Of a DNA stretch of 64,000 bases, positions 16,509 to 23,462 are shown one piece after another. The notes beneath the pieces are model-generated. The model searched no databases and was not told the origin of the DNA. It saw nothing but the letters and a program-made list of their open reading frames with translations. The stretch lies in IMG/VR virus record IMGVR_UViG_3300026201_000006, positions 1 to 64,000 of that record. One strand, 5' to 3'. The translations under genes were made by a program, and so were the position numbers. Source of the stretch: a virus. Each line of letters starts with the position of its first letter. Positions within the stretch are counted from its first letter, which is position 1.

Positions 16509-16741
16509 GTGAGCTAGATAACGACGTAAAGGTAAAAGTAGGAGCACTTAAGACGTGGGTTCAATTCCCACCTCCTCCACCAAATAATATTCAGGTAGTA
16601 TTATTTAATGGGGGAGACAAGGCATCGATTAGGTAGCAGAGCCGCTTGAGACTCGTCAGTCAAGAAAGACTTTAAAATCAAATTTAATCGGCAATCAGAA
16701 CGATTATTTACTAGCTGCTTGATAGCTAGTTGAGGTTTTCT
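16509..16741 (+). ncRNA. ssrA: Circularly permuted (two-piece) tmRNA
   Basis: tmRNA rescues stalled ribosomes and tags the unfinished protein for proteolysis. The acceptor piece comes first. It has the T-arm GTGGG/CCCAC (16555-16571) with loop TTCAATT, then acceptor strand 16572-16578, A79 and CCA (16580-16582). The coding piece starts at 16610 with GGGGGAG, which pairs with 16572-16578. Its third pair is G-U, the alanine identity element. A D-like segment (GGCATCGATTAGG) and a reading frame GGC AAT CAG AAC GAT TAT TTA CTA GCT GCT TGA (16690-16722) follow, giving tag (A)GNQNDYLLAA. CTAGCT/AGCTAG forms helix 5 around the stop. The intervening 16583-16605 is a hairpin, likely removed. Outer boundaries are approximate. 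Confidence 0.92.
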
Positions 16742-16780
16742 CCGGAGTTCCTTATCACCAAATACTCCGGTCTTTCTTTT
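16742..16780 (+). terminator. Terminator after the tmRNA
   Basis: CCGGAGT (16742-16748) pairs exactly with ACTCCGG (16764-16770), with a 15-base loop, and is followed by TCTTTCTTTT. This is a standard factor-independent terminator and sets the 3' limit of the tmRNA transcript. Confidence 0.8.
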
Positions 16781-16794
16781 ATATACATAATACC

Positions 16795-17106
16795 ATGAGC
16801 ATAAGTTTAACACCGTTAGCTACTGAAAAATTGACTTTAGCACTACAAGATCGAAAGCTTAGGGTATTAGTAAAAACTACAGGCTGTTCAGGCCTAGCCT
16901 ACCATTTAGAATTTGCAGATAAAATAGAAGCAGATGACTATGCATTTTATCCAAATGGTATTCCAGTTGTTGTAGATCCTAAGTCTCTTGCATATGTTGA
17001 CGGATGTGAGATAGACTATAAGTACGAAGGTCTAAATGAAGGATTTGAATTTTATAACCCTAAAGAAAAAGCCAGATGTGGCTGTGGAGAATCATTTACA
17101 GTATGA
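16795..17106 (+). CDS. HesB/IscA-like iron-sulfur carrier
   Basis: The 103-residue protein matches A-type Fe-S carriers (IscA/SufA/ErpA/HesB) in length and in the three cluster-binding cysteines: Cys31 in TTGCSGLAY, and Cys95 and Cys97 in RCGCGESF. These proteins deliver Fe-S clusters to target enzymes. In this phage, clients could be the radical SAM protein encoded at 62239 or host enzymes under infection stress. There is no clear ribosome site before the ATG, which follows the tmRNA terminator. The 3' end overlaps the next gene (ATGA). Confidence 0.88.
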   Translation: MSISLTPLATEKLTLALQDRKLRVLVKTTGCSGLAYHLEFADKIEADDYAFYPNGIPVVVDPKSLAYVDGCEIDYKYEGLNEGFEFYNPKEKARCGCGESFTV

Positions 17107-17627
17107 ATATATTTTATTTAGATAAAGATGCAAAGACCAGTGCAGAGATGCACCTTGACAAACATTGTAGTAAGATGCTAGTGGAATACGCACAGCTTAT
17201 GTCTACAGCTCACCGTGTTCTTGACGGTACAGAGTATTATGACAAAAATAAAATAGGTAGAAAGATCAAACGCTGGAGGCATGAGGAAGATGCACTATAT
17301 AAAGCTTCACATGTTAATCATCCGAGTAATGTGTGGCTTCGACAAAGTATAAATAATTACGCATTCCTCTATGAGATGTGGTGCCATCTACACGATGAAT
17401 TTGTTATACGCTATGGCAAAGATCATATGTCATTCGTAAAACTCAAAGATGTTTTAAAGAACCCACCGCGTAATTGTGGTGATAGTCCATTTACACAACC
17501 GACACAAGCCATGCCTGACGATGTCAAGCATAGTGATAGCATTACTGCCTATAGAAATTACTATAAGAAGTATAAGCAACATATCGCAGCATGGAAGACG
17601 GTTACACCAAGCTGGTATACTGTATGA
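17103..17627 (+). CDS. Conserved phage protein, unknown function
   Basis: I use the ATGA-overlap start at 17103 (MNIFYLDKD, 174 residues) instead of the upstream in-frame ATG. The sequence fits a phage family with DKHCSKMLVEYAQLMSTAH near the N terminus, HVNHPSNVWLRQS in the middle and YRNYYKKYKQH followed by a W-rich end. It is often near nucleotide-metabolism genes. The conserved His, Lys and Glu residues suggest an enzyme, but I know of no assigned activity. Confidence 0.8.
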   Translation: MNIFYLDKDAKTSAEMHLDKHCSKMLVEYAQLMSTAHRVLDGTEYYDKNKIGRKIKRWRHEEDALYKASHVNHPSNVWLRQSINNYAFLYEMWCHLHDEFVIRYGKDHMSFVKLKDVLKNPPRNCGDSPFTQPTQAMPDDVKHSDSITAYRNYYKKYKQHIAAWKTVTPSWYTV

Positions 17628-18700
17628 AAAAAAGCGTATTTAAAATAAACACAAAAGGGCACATGGATAAAGATCTATTCTTTGATGAAGGTGTCGACAT
17701 TGCAAGATATGACGTAGTTAAATACTCGTCTTTACAAAAACTATATGAAAAGATGTTATCATTTTATTGGACCCCTGATGAGATCGATGTCACAAAAGAC
17801 AAGATTGATTTTAGTAAGCTAACAAAGAATGAGCAACACATATTTACATCCAATCTCAAAAGACAAATCTTATTAGACTCGGTACAGGGTAGATCACCTG
17901 ACTTGGCTTTATTGCCACTTGCAAGTAATCCTGAACTTGAGTTACTCATTGAGACATGGGCATTTTTTGAGACTATTCATTCAAGGTCATATACTCACGT
18001 GATCAGAAACGTGTATCCTAACCCCTCAAAGGTATTTGATGAGATCACTTCCATACCAGCGATATCCGAGTGTGGTAATGCAATCTCAGAACATTATGAC
18101 AACCTGATCAATTATAAGGGCCCTCACGGTAGCTATAAGCATAAAAAACTATTATATCTATGTTTGGTTTCTATATACATATTAGAAGGTATAAGATTTT
18201 ATGTGAGCTTTGCATGTTCATGGGCTTTCGCAGAGCTTAAGCAAATGGAAGGTAATGCAAAGATTATTAAGTTAATTGCAAGAGATGAGAACTTACATCT
18301 TGCAGCTTCGTTAAATATTATACGTACTCTCTTAAAAGAAGATGAGGACTATGTGAAGATTAAAGAAGAAACTGATGGTCAAGTTCATCAACTATTTGAA
18401 GATGCATTAGTACAAGAAGAGGAATGGTGTGATTATCTATTTGGCAATGGTTCAATGATTGGATTAAACGCTGACCTTTTGAAAGAATATGTACGTTGGA
18501 TTGGTGCAAAGAGGATTAAATCTTTAAACTATCATGTACCATTTTCAGTACATCAGCATAACCCACTTCCATGGACAGAGAAGTGGATCAGTGGCGGAGC
18601 AGTGCAAGTTGCTCCACAAGAAACAGAAATTACATCGTATGTGCTCGGCGGAGTTACACATGATGTTAACAAAAAATCATTCGAGGGATTAAGCTTATGA
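17624..18700 (+). CDS. nrdB: Class Ia ribonucleotide reductase, beta subunit
   Basis: NrdB holds the di-iron tyrosyl radical used by NrdA. The start at 17624 forms an ATGA overlap with the previous gene and gives 358 residues. Iron ligands are visible as Asp85 (LLDSVQGR), Glu116 and His119 in ETIHSRSY, and the later ARDENLH pair. Tyr123 in SRSY is the radical tyrosine, so this is a class Ia enzyme and not the Mn-only or tyrosine-less type. The C terminus ends KKSFEGLSL, the tail that docks on NrdA. An alternative ATG at 17591 has no ribosome site. Confidence 0.95.
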   Translation: MKKSVFKINTKGHMDKDLFFDEGVDIARYDVVKYSSLQKLYEKMLSFYWTPDEIDVTKDKIDFSKLTKNEQHIFTSNLKRQILLDSVQGRSPDLALLPLASNPELELLIETWAFFETIHSRSYTHVIRNVYPNPSKVFDEITSIPAISECGNAISEHYDNLINYKGPHGSYKHKKLLYLCLVSIYILEGIRFYVSFACSWAFAELKQMEGNAKIIKLIARDENLHLAASLNIIRTLLKEDEDYVKIKEETDGQVHQLFEDALVQEEEWCDYLFGNGSMIGLNADLLKEYVRWIGAKRIKSLNYHVPFSVHQHNPLPWTEKWISGGAVQVAPQETEITSYVLGGVTHDVNKKSFEGLSL

Positions 18701-18942
18701 GTATAGCAGTAGTATGGAGTAAAGACGGTTGTGTATATTGCACAAAAGCAAAAGACTTTTTAAATAAAAAAGGAATTAATGTAGAAGAGAGAAATGTTGA
18801 ATCAGGTGAATGGTCAATGAGAGAATTGCAGGAAGCAGTTCCAGGAGCAAGATCATTTCCACAAATCTTTATTGATGGCAAGTTTGTTGGTGGATATGAT
18901 AAGATGATGGCACATGTTTCTATGGGAGAATTAAGTTTATGA
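18697..18942 (+). CDS. nrdC: Glutaredoxin (NrdC/NrdH-like)
   Basis: A compact 81-residue thioredoxin-fold protein with the redox pair CVYC (Cys12, Cys15), the cis-proline segment SFPQIFI and the GGYD motif of glutaredoxins. It should pass electrons to the CESC tail of the phage NrdA. It overlaps nrdB by four bases (ATGA) and the next gene by four. Confidence 0.92.
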   Translation: MSIAVVWSKDGCVYCTKAKDFLNKKGINVEERNVESGEWSMRELQEAVPGARSFPQIFIDGKFVGGYDKMMAHVSMGELSL

Positions 18943-19133
18943 TATGCCATGAATGCAATAGTCCAGACTTTGACGTTACTGTTAAAGAAGAATTAGGTTA
19001 TGACAATGATCCTATTGATCTTGGATTGGAAGTGACGCACTGCCCTTTTTGCGGTGCTAATTTAGAATGGGCCCAACGTGGAGGATATGATGCATCAGAA
19101 TACGATAACGATGAAGAACGATTGGACTTATAA
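18939..19133 (+). CDS. Small zinc-ribbon protein
   Basis: The 64-residue protein has two Cys pairs, CHEC near the N terminus and CPFC in the middle, which together make a four-Cys zinc ribbon. The C-terminal end is very acidic and Tyr-rich. Small zinc ribbons in T4-like phages often bind nucleic acid or RNA polymerase, but no partner can be named. Its last 44 bases overlap the GIY-YIG gene in another frame. Confidence 0.75.
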   Translation: MICHECNSPDFDVTVKEELGYDNDPIDLGLEVTHCPFCGANLEWAQRGGYDASEYDNDEERLDL

Positions 19134-19563
19134 TGGACAAAGATTTACGACTGCTGACATTGGCGATTGGTACGGGTTTGTTTATCGTATCACTAATCTC
19201 ACTAATGGGATGGACTATATTGGGAGAAAGTATTTTAAAACCGTAAGGAAGCTCAAGCCTCTTGCGGGATTTAAAAGAAAACGTAAGGTCTCAAAAGAAA
19301 CAGATTGGCAAGATTATTGGGGTTCAAGTAATAGGCTTAACGAAGATATAGAAAAGTTAGGTAAAGAGAACTTTAAACGTGAGATCATTTGTTTGTGTAA
19401 GACTCGAGGTGATACAAACTATATGGAAGCAAAGATACAATTCGATGAGAATGTGTTATTGAATGAGAATAATTATAACGGTATTATTGCTGTAAAGATT
19501 GGTGTAGGATCAGTAAAAAATTTAGCTGAAGACTATGTACAAAGCAATAAAAACATGTTATAA
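19090..19563 (+). CDS. GIY-YIG nuclease-like protein
   Basis: A 157-residue protein with YGFVYRITN (28-36) and YIGRK (43-47), which together are the GIY-YIG signature; Arg46 fits the conserved arginine. This is a short stand-alone domain without an obvious DNA-binding tail, unlike T4 Seg homing enzymes. The start at 19090 is best spaced from GTGGAGG (19078-19084); ATGs at 19078 and 19087 are too close to it. The RNase H promoter is embedded in its last codons. It may degrade host DNA, act in repair, or be a homing remnant. Confidence 0.75.
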   Translation: MHQNTITMKNDWTYNGQRFTTADIGDWYGFVYRITNLTNGMDYIGRKYFKTVRKLKPLAGFKRKRKVSKETDWQDYWGSSNRLNEDIEKLGKENFKREIICLCKTRGDTNYMEAKIQFDENVLLNENNYNGIIAVKIGVGSVKNLAEDYVQSNKNML

Positions 19564-19564
19564 T
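19534..19564 (+). promoter_or_regulatory. Promoter of the TATGTAC class, upstream of RNase H
   Basis: TATGTAC at 19534-19540 and TATAAT at 19559-19564 have an 18-base spacer and CATGT before the -10. The promoter lies inside the last codons of the GIY-YIG gene, which suggests the motif constrains that C terminus. Confidence 0.75.
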
Positions 19565-19593
19565 ATACTTTAAATAATGAATATAGGTAAATT

Positions 19594-20451
19594 ATGGTAC
19601 TAGTAGACTTTAATGGTTTAGCAATCGGGTCCATCATGGGTCAGTTAAATCGTGGCGAAGAACTCAGTGAAAACTTAGTTAAACACATCATTCTGAATAA
19701 CCTCAGGATATATCGTAACAAATACAAAGAAGCAGATCATGGTAAAATGGTGATCGCATGTGATAGTTACTCTTGGCGTAAGGATGTATTCCCGGAGTAT
19801 AAGGCTACACGTAAAGCTAATCGTGAATCAGATAAACACGATTGGACAGAGATCTTTAATTTGATTGAGTCTACTCTCGATGACTTACGTGAGAACTTCC
19901 CTTATGCTGTTATCAAGATTGATAGTGCAGAGGCTGATGATATTATTGGTGCATTAACTGTACATAAATCTGATTTTGGTGGTGAGGATGTAGTTATTAT
20001 ATCTGCTGATAAAGACTTTATTCAGTTACAACAATACGGTAATGTGGTAGAACAATGGTCACCACTATTTAATAAAATGGTTAAAGATGACAATCCTCGT
20101 AAATACTTATTCGAACACTTACTTAAAGGTGATTCTGGTGATGGTGTGCCAAATGCTAATTCTCACGATAATGTATTTACTACAGGTTCAAGACAAACAC
20201 CTATGACACAAAAACAGATAGACAAATACTGGGATAATCGTGATGATCTTGAAATGATTATGAAGCCTAATGTCTATCGTAACTTTATGCGTAATGTACA
20301 AATGATTGACTTGACTAATACTCCAGATGGTATTCGTGAAGCAGCTATAAATATGTACGAGAATTACACATATCCACCACGTGGTAATATACTCACGTAC
20401 TTAATAGAACACCGCATGAAAATGCTTATTGATAATGCATCAGAGTTTTGA
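19594..20451 (+). CDS. rnh: T4-type RNase H, FEN-1 family 5'-3' exonuclease
   Basis: This nuclease removes RNA primers from lagging-strand fragments. The 285-residue protein keeps the acidic metal sites of the family: VDFNG at the N terminus, the arch segment RKDVFPEYKATRK, EADDIIGAL, ISADKDFIQLQ and the helix-hairpin-helix entry GDSGDGVPN. Length is close to T4 RNase H. Its promoter is at 19534. It works with gp32 and gp59, which in T4 modulate it at the fork. Confidence 0.93.
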   Translation: MVLVDFNGLAIGSIMGQLNRGEELSENLVKHIILNNLRIYRNKYKEADHGKMVIACDSYSWRKDVFPEYKATRKANRESDKHDWTEIFNLIESTLDDLRENFPYAVIKIDSAEADDIIGALTVHKSDFGGEDVVIISADKDFIQLQQYGNVVEQWSPLFNKMVKDDNPRKYLFEHLLKGDSGDGVPNANSHDNVFTTGSRQTPMTQKQIDKYWDNRDDLEMIMKPNVYRNFMRNVQMIDLTNTPDGIREAAINMYENYTYPPRGNILTYLIEHRMKMLIDNASEF

Positions 20452-20591
20452 GCGAAGACGAACTAAGACAATTCATGGAGTATTTTAAAGATGAGTTGCC
20501 TGATCCAGAGCATCATCCTCTTAAAGTAATGTGGTTATATAGATGGTGGAAGAGTATTACATTAAGGAATAGAGAAGATGCCGACATATAG
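20448..20591 (+). CDS. Possible small protein, TTG start (47 aa)
   Basis: An open frame begins with TTG overlapping the RNase H stop and overlaps the start of the next gene by 14 bases. It fills a gap of about 125 bases that would otherwise be empty in a tightly packed operon. The product is acidic at its N terminus and has a Trp-rich basic C-terminal half (KVMWLYRWWKSITLRNRE). No strong ribosome site is visible; an internal ATG at 20475 would give 38 residues. Confidence 0.45.
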   Translation: MSEDELRQFMEYFKDELPDPEHHPLKVMWLYRWWKSITLRNREDADI

Positions 20592-20820
20592 ATTTAAAAA
20601 TAAAACAACTGGAGTTGAGTGGGAAAAGGAAATGAGAATTTCTGAATTAGATGATTATAAAAAAGAAAATAATTGTTCTATTGTAATTGGAGTACCTACT
20701 ACAATATCTGGTGTTAAATCCTTATGGTCACAGACAGACGATGGTTTCAAAGATCGTATGAAAGAGATTGAGAAAAATGCAGGAAAAATGGGTTTAAAAC
20801 AAACCGACTACGATAGATAA
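20578..20820 (+). CDS. Conserved T4-like phage protein (80 aa)
   Basis: A small protein beginning MPTYRFKNKTTGVEWEKEM, which resembles the N-terminal strand pattern of FmdB-type regulatory zinc ribbons but lacks their cysteines. The family is common in T4-like marine phages and its role is unknown. The stop overlaps the next ATG by one base. Confidence 0.75.
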   Translation: MPTYRFKNKTTGVEWEKEMRISELDDYKKENNCSIVIGVPTTISGVKSLWSQTDDGFKDRMKEIEKNAGKMGLKQTDYDR

Positions 20821-21467
20821 TGTTTAAACATGAACCCATTGATTTAGGTTATAATGACCTAACTACTACAAACAAAGGTGGTAGAAAATATCAAACACCG
20901 AATGGTGATTACCCTTCTATAACAACTATACTTGGTAACCTAAGTAAGAAAGCTATTATGGAATGGAGAGAACGTGTAGGTGAAGAAGAAGCCAATCGTA
21001 TATCTAGGCAAGCTGCCGGTAGAGGTACAGCAGTTCACCAAGTCTGTGAAGATTATGTGAACAATAAACCTGATTATGACAAAGATTTAATGCCTAATAT
21101 CTTGCATGACTTTAAGAGAATTAAGAATATATTAGACACAAGAATAGGTACAGTATACGGACAGGAATTGCCATTGTATTCTGATCATTTAGGAGTTGCA
21201 GGTCGAGTTGACTGTGTAGCAGAATTCGATGGTAAACTGTCTATTATAGACTATAAGACAAGTCGTAAGACAAAGAAAAAGGAATGGATCCATTCTTATT
21301 TCATGCAAGAATGCTTTTATGCTATTGCATGGGAAGAGAGAACTGGTATTCCTATCACACAATTAGTAACAATTATCTCTGTGGATGACGCAGAACCGCA
21401 AGTATTCATTGAACATCGTGACAACTGGGATAAGGAACTCGTGCAGGTCATACACCAGTACACTTAA
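20820..21467 (+). CDS. PD-(D/E)XK nuclease, RecB/Cas4-like exonuclease
   Basis: The 215-residue protein shows the RecB-family order: GRGTAVHQVCEDY (His73), then GVAGRVDCVAEFDG with Asp131, then LSIIDYKTSRK with the catalytic Asp144-x-Lys146, and the QECFYAIAW helix near residue 160. There are no cysteines positioned for the Cas4 Fe-S cluster. It probably acts in recombination, host DNA breakdown or repair. It ends an operon; the next gene has its own promoter. Confidence 0.85.
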   Translation: MFKHEPIDLGYNDLTTTNKGGRKYQTPNGDYPSITTILGNLSKKAIMEWRERVGEEEANRISRQAAGRGTAVHQVCEDYVNNKPDYDKDLMPNILHDFKRIKNILDTRIGTVYGQELPLYSDHLGVAGRVDCVAEFDGKLSIIDYKTSRKTKKKEWIHSYFMQECFYAIAWEERTGIPITQLVTIISVDDAEPQVFIEHRDNWDKELVQVIHQYT

Positions 21468-21508
21468 ACTGGCACACCAATTCGCCGCATCTGGACCAGT
21501 AACTTTTT

Positions 21509-21536
21509 ACACAAGCCCTCGTTTTTATGATATAAT
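21509..21536 (+). promoter_or_regulatory. Promoter with ACACAAGC box, copy 1
   Basis: ACACAAGC at 21509-21516 and TATAAT at 21531-21536 lie in the gap after the nuclease gene. The same two elements occur with exactly the same spacing at 21801-21828, so they form a small promoter class distinct from the TATGTAC class. Confidence 0.65.
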
Positions 21537-21565
21537 ATAACTATATTAAACAATAAGGATAGACA

Positions 21566-21739
21566 ATGAAAGTAGGAAATAGATCAAAAATCGGTAATAG
21601 AGAACAAAGAATGCAAGCTCGTTTTGAGAAGTTAGTTTCTAGAGTTAGTGAACTTGAAAAAGAAAACGCTAGTTTAAAAGCAGATCTTGTTGTTGCTAAC
21701 AGAAAAGTTGGTGCTGCGAGATTTGCCCCTAGGTTTTAA
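21566..21739 (+). CDS. Small coiled-coil protein (57 aa)
   Basis: A short frame with AAGGATAG as ribosome site and its own promoter. The middle forms a leucine-zipper-like coiled coil (RFEKLVSRVSELEKENASLK), flanked by basic ends. It could be a small DNA-binding or protein-binding dimer, perhaps one that interferes with the host. It is followed by the second copy of the intergenic hairpin repeat. Confidence 0.7.
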   Translation: MKVGNRSKIGNREQRMQARFEKLVSRVSELEKENASLKADLVVANRKVGAARFAPRF

Positions 21740-21740
21740 A

Positions 21741-21790
21741 GAAAAATATTCTATGAAAAGCCGCTTTTGTATAAAAATATTACTATTTTC
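21741..21790 (+). repeat. Intergenic repeat, copy 2
   Basis: GAAAAATATTCTA, then a short variable part, then GCTTTTGTA and AAAAAT matches the segment after nrdA at 15929-15978 over most positions. The perfect seven-pair stem of the nrdA copy is weaker here, so only the first copy is a convincing terminator. Both copies precede a promoter. Confidence 0.6.
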
Positions 21791-21800
21791 AAAAATAGTC

Positions 21801-21828
21801 ACACAAGCGATCAAAACTGTGGTATAAT
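21801..21828 (+). promoter_or_regulatory. Promoter with ACACAAGC box, copy 2
   Basis: ACACAAGC at 21801-21808 and TATAAT at 21823-21828, with the same 14-base spacing as the copy at 21509. It drives the run of small genes from 21860. Confidence 0.65.
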
Positions 21829-21859
21829 ATTACTATATTAAATAATAAAGGAGTCAAAT

Positions 21860-22105
21860 ATGACATCAGGACAAATACTAGAAAAATACGCATCACCTTC
21901 AAGCGAAGCTTCTTTCGCTAAAGGTATCCCAATGAAATATCTTAAACTTATGCAATCATCATTGCTATATTATGATAGCTTAGATGGTGTTAAAGGTTTT
22001 AGATGGGTGTTTAGAGGTAAGTCTAAGCCTGGTTTTAAAAGACCACAGGCTTGGTGCCCTAAAGCTCATGCAGATACTTTTGCAATTTACGAAAGGAGTT
22101 TATAA
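21860..22105 (+). CDS. Hypothetical protein (81 aa)
   Basis: The ribosome site AAAGGAG is strong. The product has a helical N-terminal half and a basic, aromatic C-terminal half (FRWVFRGKSKPGFKRPQAWC). It is the first of a string of short genes that follow the ACACAAGC promoter. No family is recognised; its place and size fit host-takeover genes. Confidence 0.75.
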   Translation: MTSGQILEKYASPSSEASFAKGIPMKYLKLMQSSLLYYDSLDGVKGFRWVFRGKSKPGFKRPQAWCPKAHADTFAIYERSL

Positions 22106-22269
22106 TGGGACGTTCAAAAGAACTACAAGATTTTATCGATGCTAACCCTGATAAATTCAGGGTTGTATCACCAGAGGAGACTGCTAAGACTTTGAAAAAG
22201 CAAAGCGGCGGTTATTTTAAAGGACAATCAGTAATGGGTCCATCTAAGAAGAAAGGAAAATCATCATGA
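22105..22269 (+). CDS. Small basic protein (54 aa)
   Basis: It starts at the last base of the previous stop with AAAGGAG upstream. The product has an N-terminal helix (SKELQDFIDANPDKF) and a Lys/Gly/Ser-rich C terminus. It ends in an ATGA overlap with the next small gene. The function is unknown. Confidence 0.65.
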   Translation: MGRSKELQDFIDANPDKFRVVSPEETAKTLKKQSGGYFKGQSVMGPSKKKGKSS

Positions 22270-22397
22270 ATATTAAAGAGCATAACGAAAATATGGAATC
22301 AATTAGATCATCTTACGACAGCATTATGAAGAGTGGTTACTCTATCATGGGTTGTATGATTCTTTGGATTGGAATTGAAATTGGGATGATGCTATAA
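22266..22397 (+). CDS. Small single-span membrane protein (43 aa)
   Basis: Starts at an ATGA overlap, with AAAGGAAA upstream as ribosome site. A charged N-terminal part is followed by a Met/Ile-rich hydrophobic C-terminal segment (SIMGCMILWIGIEIGMML) that could span or dock on the inner membrane. Its stop overlaps the next ATG. Confidence 0.6.
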   Translation: MNIKEHNENMESIRSSYDSIMKSGYSIMGCMILWIGIEIGMML

Positions 22398-22636
22398 TGT
22401 GGGTTAAAGAATCAAAGCGTAAGACTATTGATAATTTAGATGGTATTCGTTTACGATCAGCTAGACTATGGTTAGACAAAGATGGATTCCATCCTTTCCT
22501 AGATCAGGATGATCTAACTAAACCTGACTTACAAAAGTCTATGGGATGTGCATATGCCGATCTTCCAAAGGAAGCATGGGATACTATGGACAGATATGAT
22601 GAAGCATTAGCCAAAGGGAGTATATATGCCACGTGA
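22397..22636 (+). CDS. Hypothetical protein (79 aa)
   Basis: A charged soluble protein translationally coupled to the preceding membrane protein (TAATG). It has no recognisable motif. It overlaps the HAD-like gene by 11 bases. Confidence 0.7.
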   Translation: MWVKESKRKTIDNLDGIRLRSARLWLDKDGFHPFLDQDDLTKPDLQKSMGCAYADLPKEAWDTMDRYDEALAKGSIYAT

Positions 22637-23219
22637 GATAAAAGACAAAGTTATATTAACTGACTGCGATGGAGTTCTATTAGATTGGGAATTTCATTTT
22701 TATCGTTGGTTAGAAAAGACTGAAGGTCTACACAGATTAAGTGATGACTACAACGTTGCAAAAGCAGTTGGTGTCACACAGAAAACTGGTTCAAGGTATG
22801 TTAACTTGTTTAACAGATCAGAAGAAATGAAAAGGCTATCACCACTTCGTGATGCTATTAAATATGTCCGCAAGCTTCATGAGGAGCATGGGTATATTTT
22901 CCATGTCATTACTTCTCAAACTAATTGCAAACTTGCACAAGAGTATCGTAAAGAGAACTTGCGCAATGTATTCGGAGATGTGTTCGAAGGTTTTACTATA
23001 CTCAACACTGGTCAAGACAAAGATGAAGTCTTACTCAAAGATTGGGGTGGATCAGAATGCTGGTGGATAGAAGACAAATCAGCGAACATTAAAATGGGTA
23101 ACGATGCTGGACTAAACAGTATCTTAATCGATCATGCATGGAACAGAGACAATGAATATGTTTGTGCTCGTGCAAGAACTTGGAAAGATGTTTACAAAAT
23201 AATTGAAGGAGATTTATAA
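22626..23219 (+). CDS. HAD-superfamily phosphatase, 5'(3')-nucleotidase-like
   Basis: The 197-residue protein has the HAD motif I LTDCDGVLLD (nucleophile Asp13, acid/base Asp15), motif II in FHVITSQT, and a motif IV acidic pair in WWIEDKSANI. A helical cap lies between motifs I and II. This arrangement resembles phage and bacterial 5'(3')-deoxyribonucleotidases, so it may dephosphorylate nucleotides during host DNA salvage. The ribosome site GGGAG precedes the ATG. Confidence 0.85.
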   Translation: MPREIKDKVILTDCDGVLLDWEFHFYRWLEKTEGLHRLSDDYNVAKAVGVTQKTGSRYVNLFNRSEEMKRLSPLRDAIKYVRKLHEEHGYIFHVITSQTNCKLAQEYRKENLRNVFGDVFEGFTILNTGQDKDEVLLKDWGGSECWWIEDKSANIKMGNDAGLNSILIDHAWNRDNEYVCARARTWKDVYKIIEGDL

Positions 23220-23434
23220 TGGTAGTAACAGCTGAAAATAGAGAAGAATACTTCAGATCACAAAATAAATTTTATGTAGCTGGTTGGGTAGCGAATGAAC
23301 AATGTGAACTACCACAATCTTTACCTGAGTCTTGTAGGGATAACCCTGTTGTTGTCAAGCAATATCAAGATTACATTGCTGGATATGGAGATTGCGTTGC
23401 GAATATTGAATGTTTGAGTGCAGATATTGTATAA
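23219..23434 (+). CDS. Hypothetical protein (71 aa)
   Basis: Small soluble protein whose start overlaps the HAD gene's stop (TAATG) with GAAGGAG upstream. It contains three Cys and several Tyr and Gln residues but no recognised motif. The late-promoter octamer at 23430 lies across its stop codon. Confidence 0.7.
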   Translation: MVVTAENREEYFRSQNKFYVAGWVANEQCELPQSLPESCRDNPVVVKQYQDYIAGYGDCVANIECLSADIV

Positions 23435-23437
23435 ATA
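23430..23437 (+). promoter_or_regulatory. Late promoter TATAAATA
   Basis: The octamer spans the stop codon of the 71-residue gene and would start RNA near 23443. This leaves a short leader with TAGGAT before the ATG at 23463. Confidence 0.55.
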
Positions 23438-23462
23438 AAGCTATATCACATAGGATAATTTA

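Noticed and set aside
16555-16582. T-arm plus CCA end that looks like a tRNA 3' half
   Set aside because: No anticodon or D arm of an ordinary tRNA lies upstream. The 5' acceptor strand is found downstream at 16610, which identifies a permuted tmRNA.
16601-16813. Minus-strand open frame of 70 codons
   Set aside because: It lies on top of the tmRNA and its terminator and has no ribosome site.
19090-19563. Homing endonuclease with host intron or disrupted gene
   Set aside because: The GIY-YIG gene is in its own operon position with overlaps on both sides, and no split gene is seen around it.
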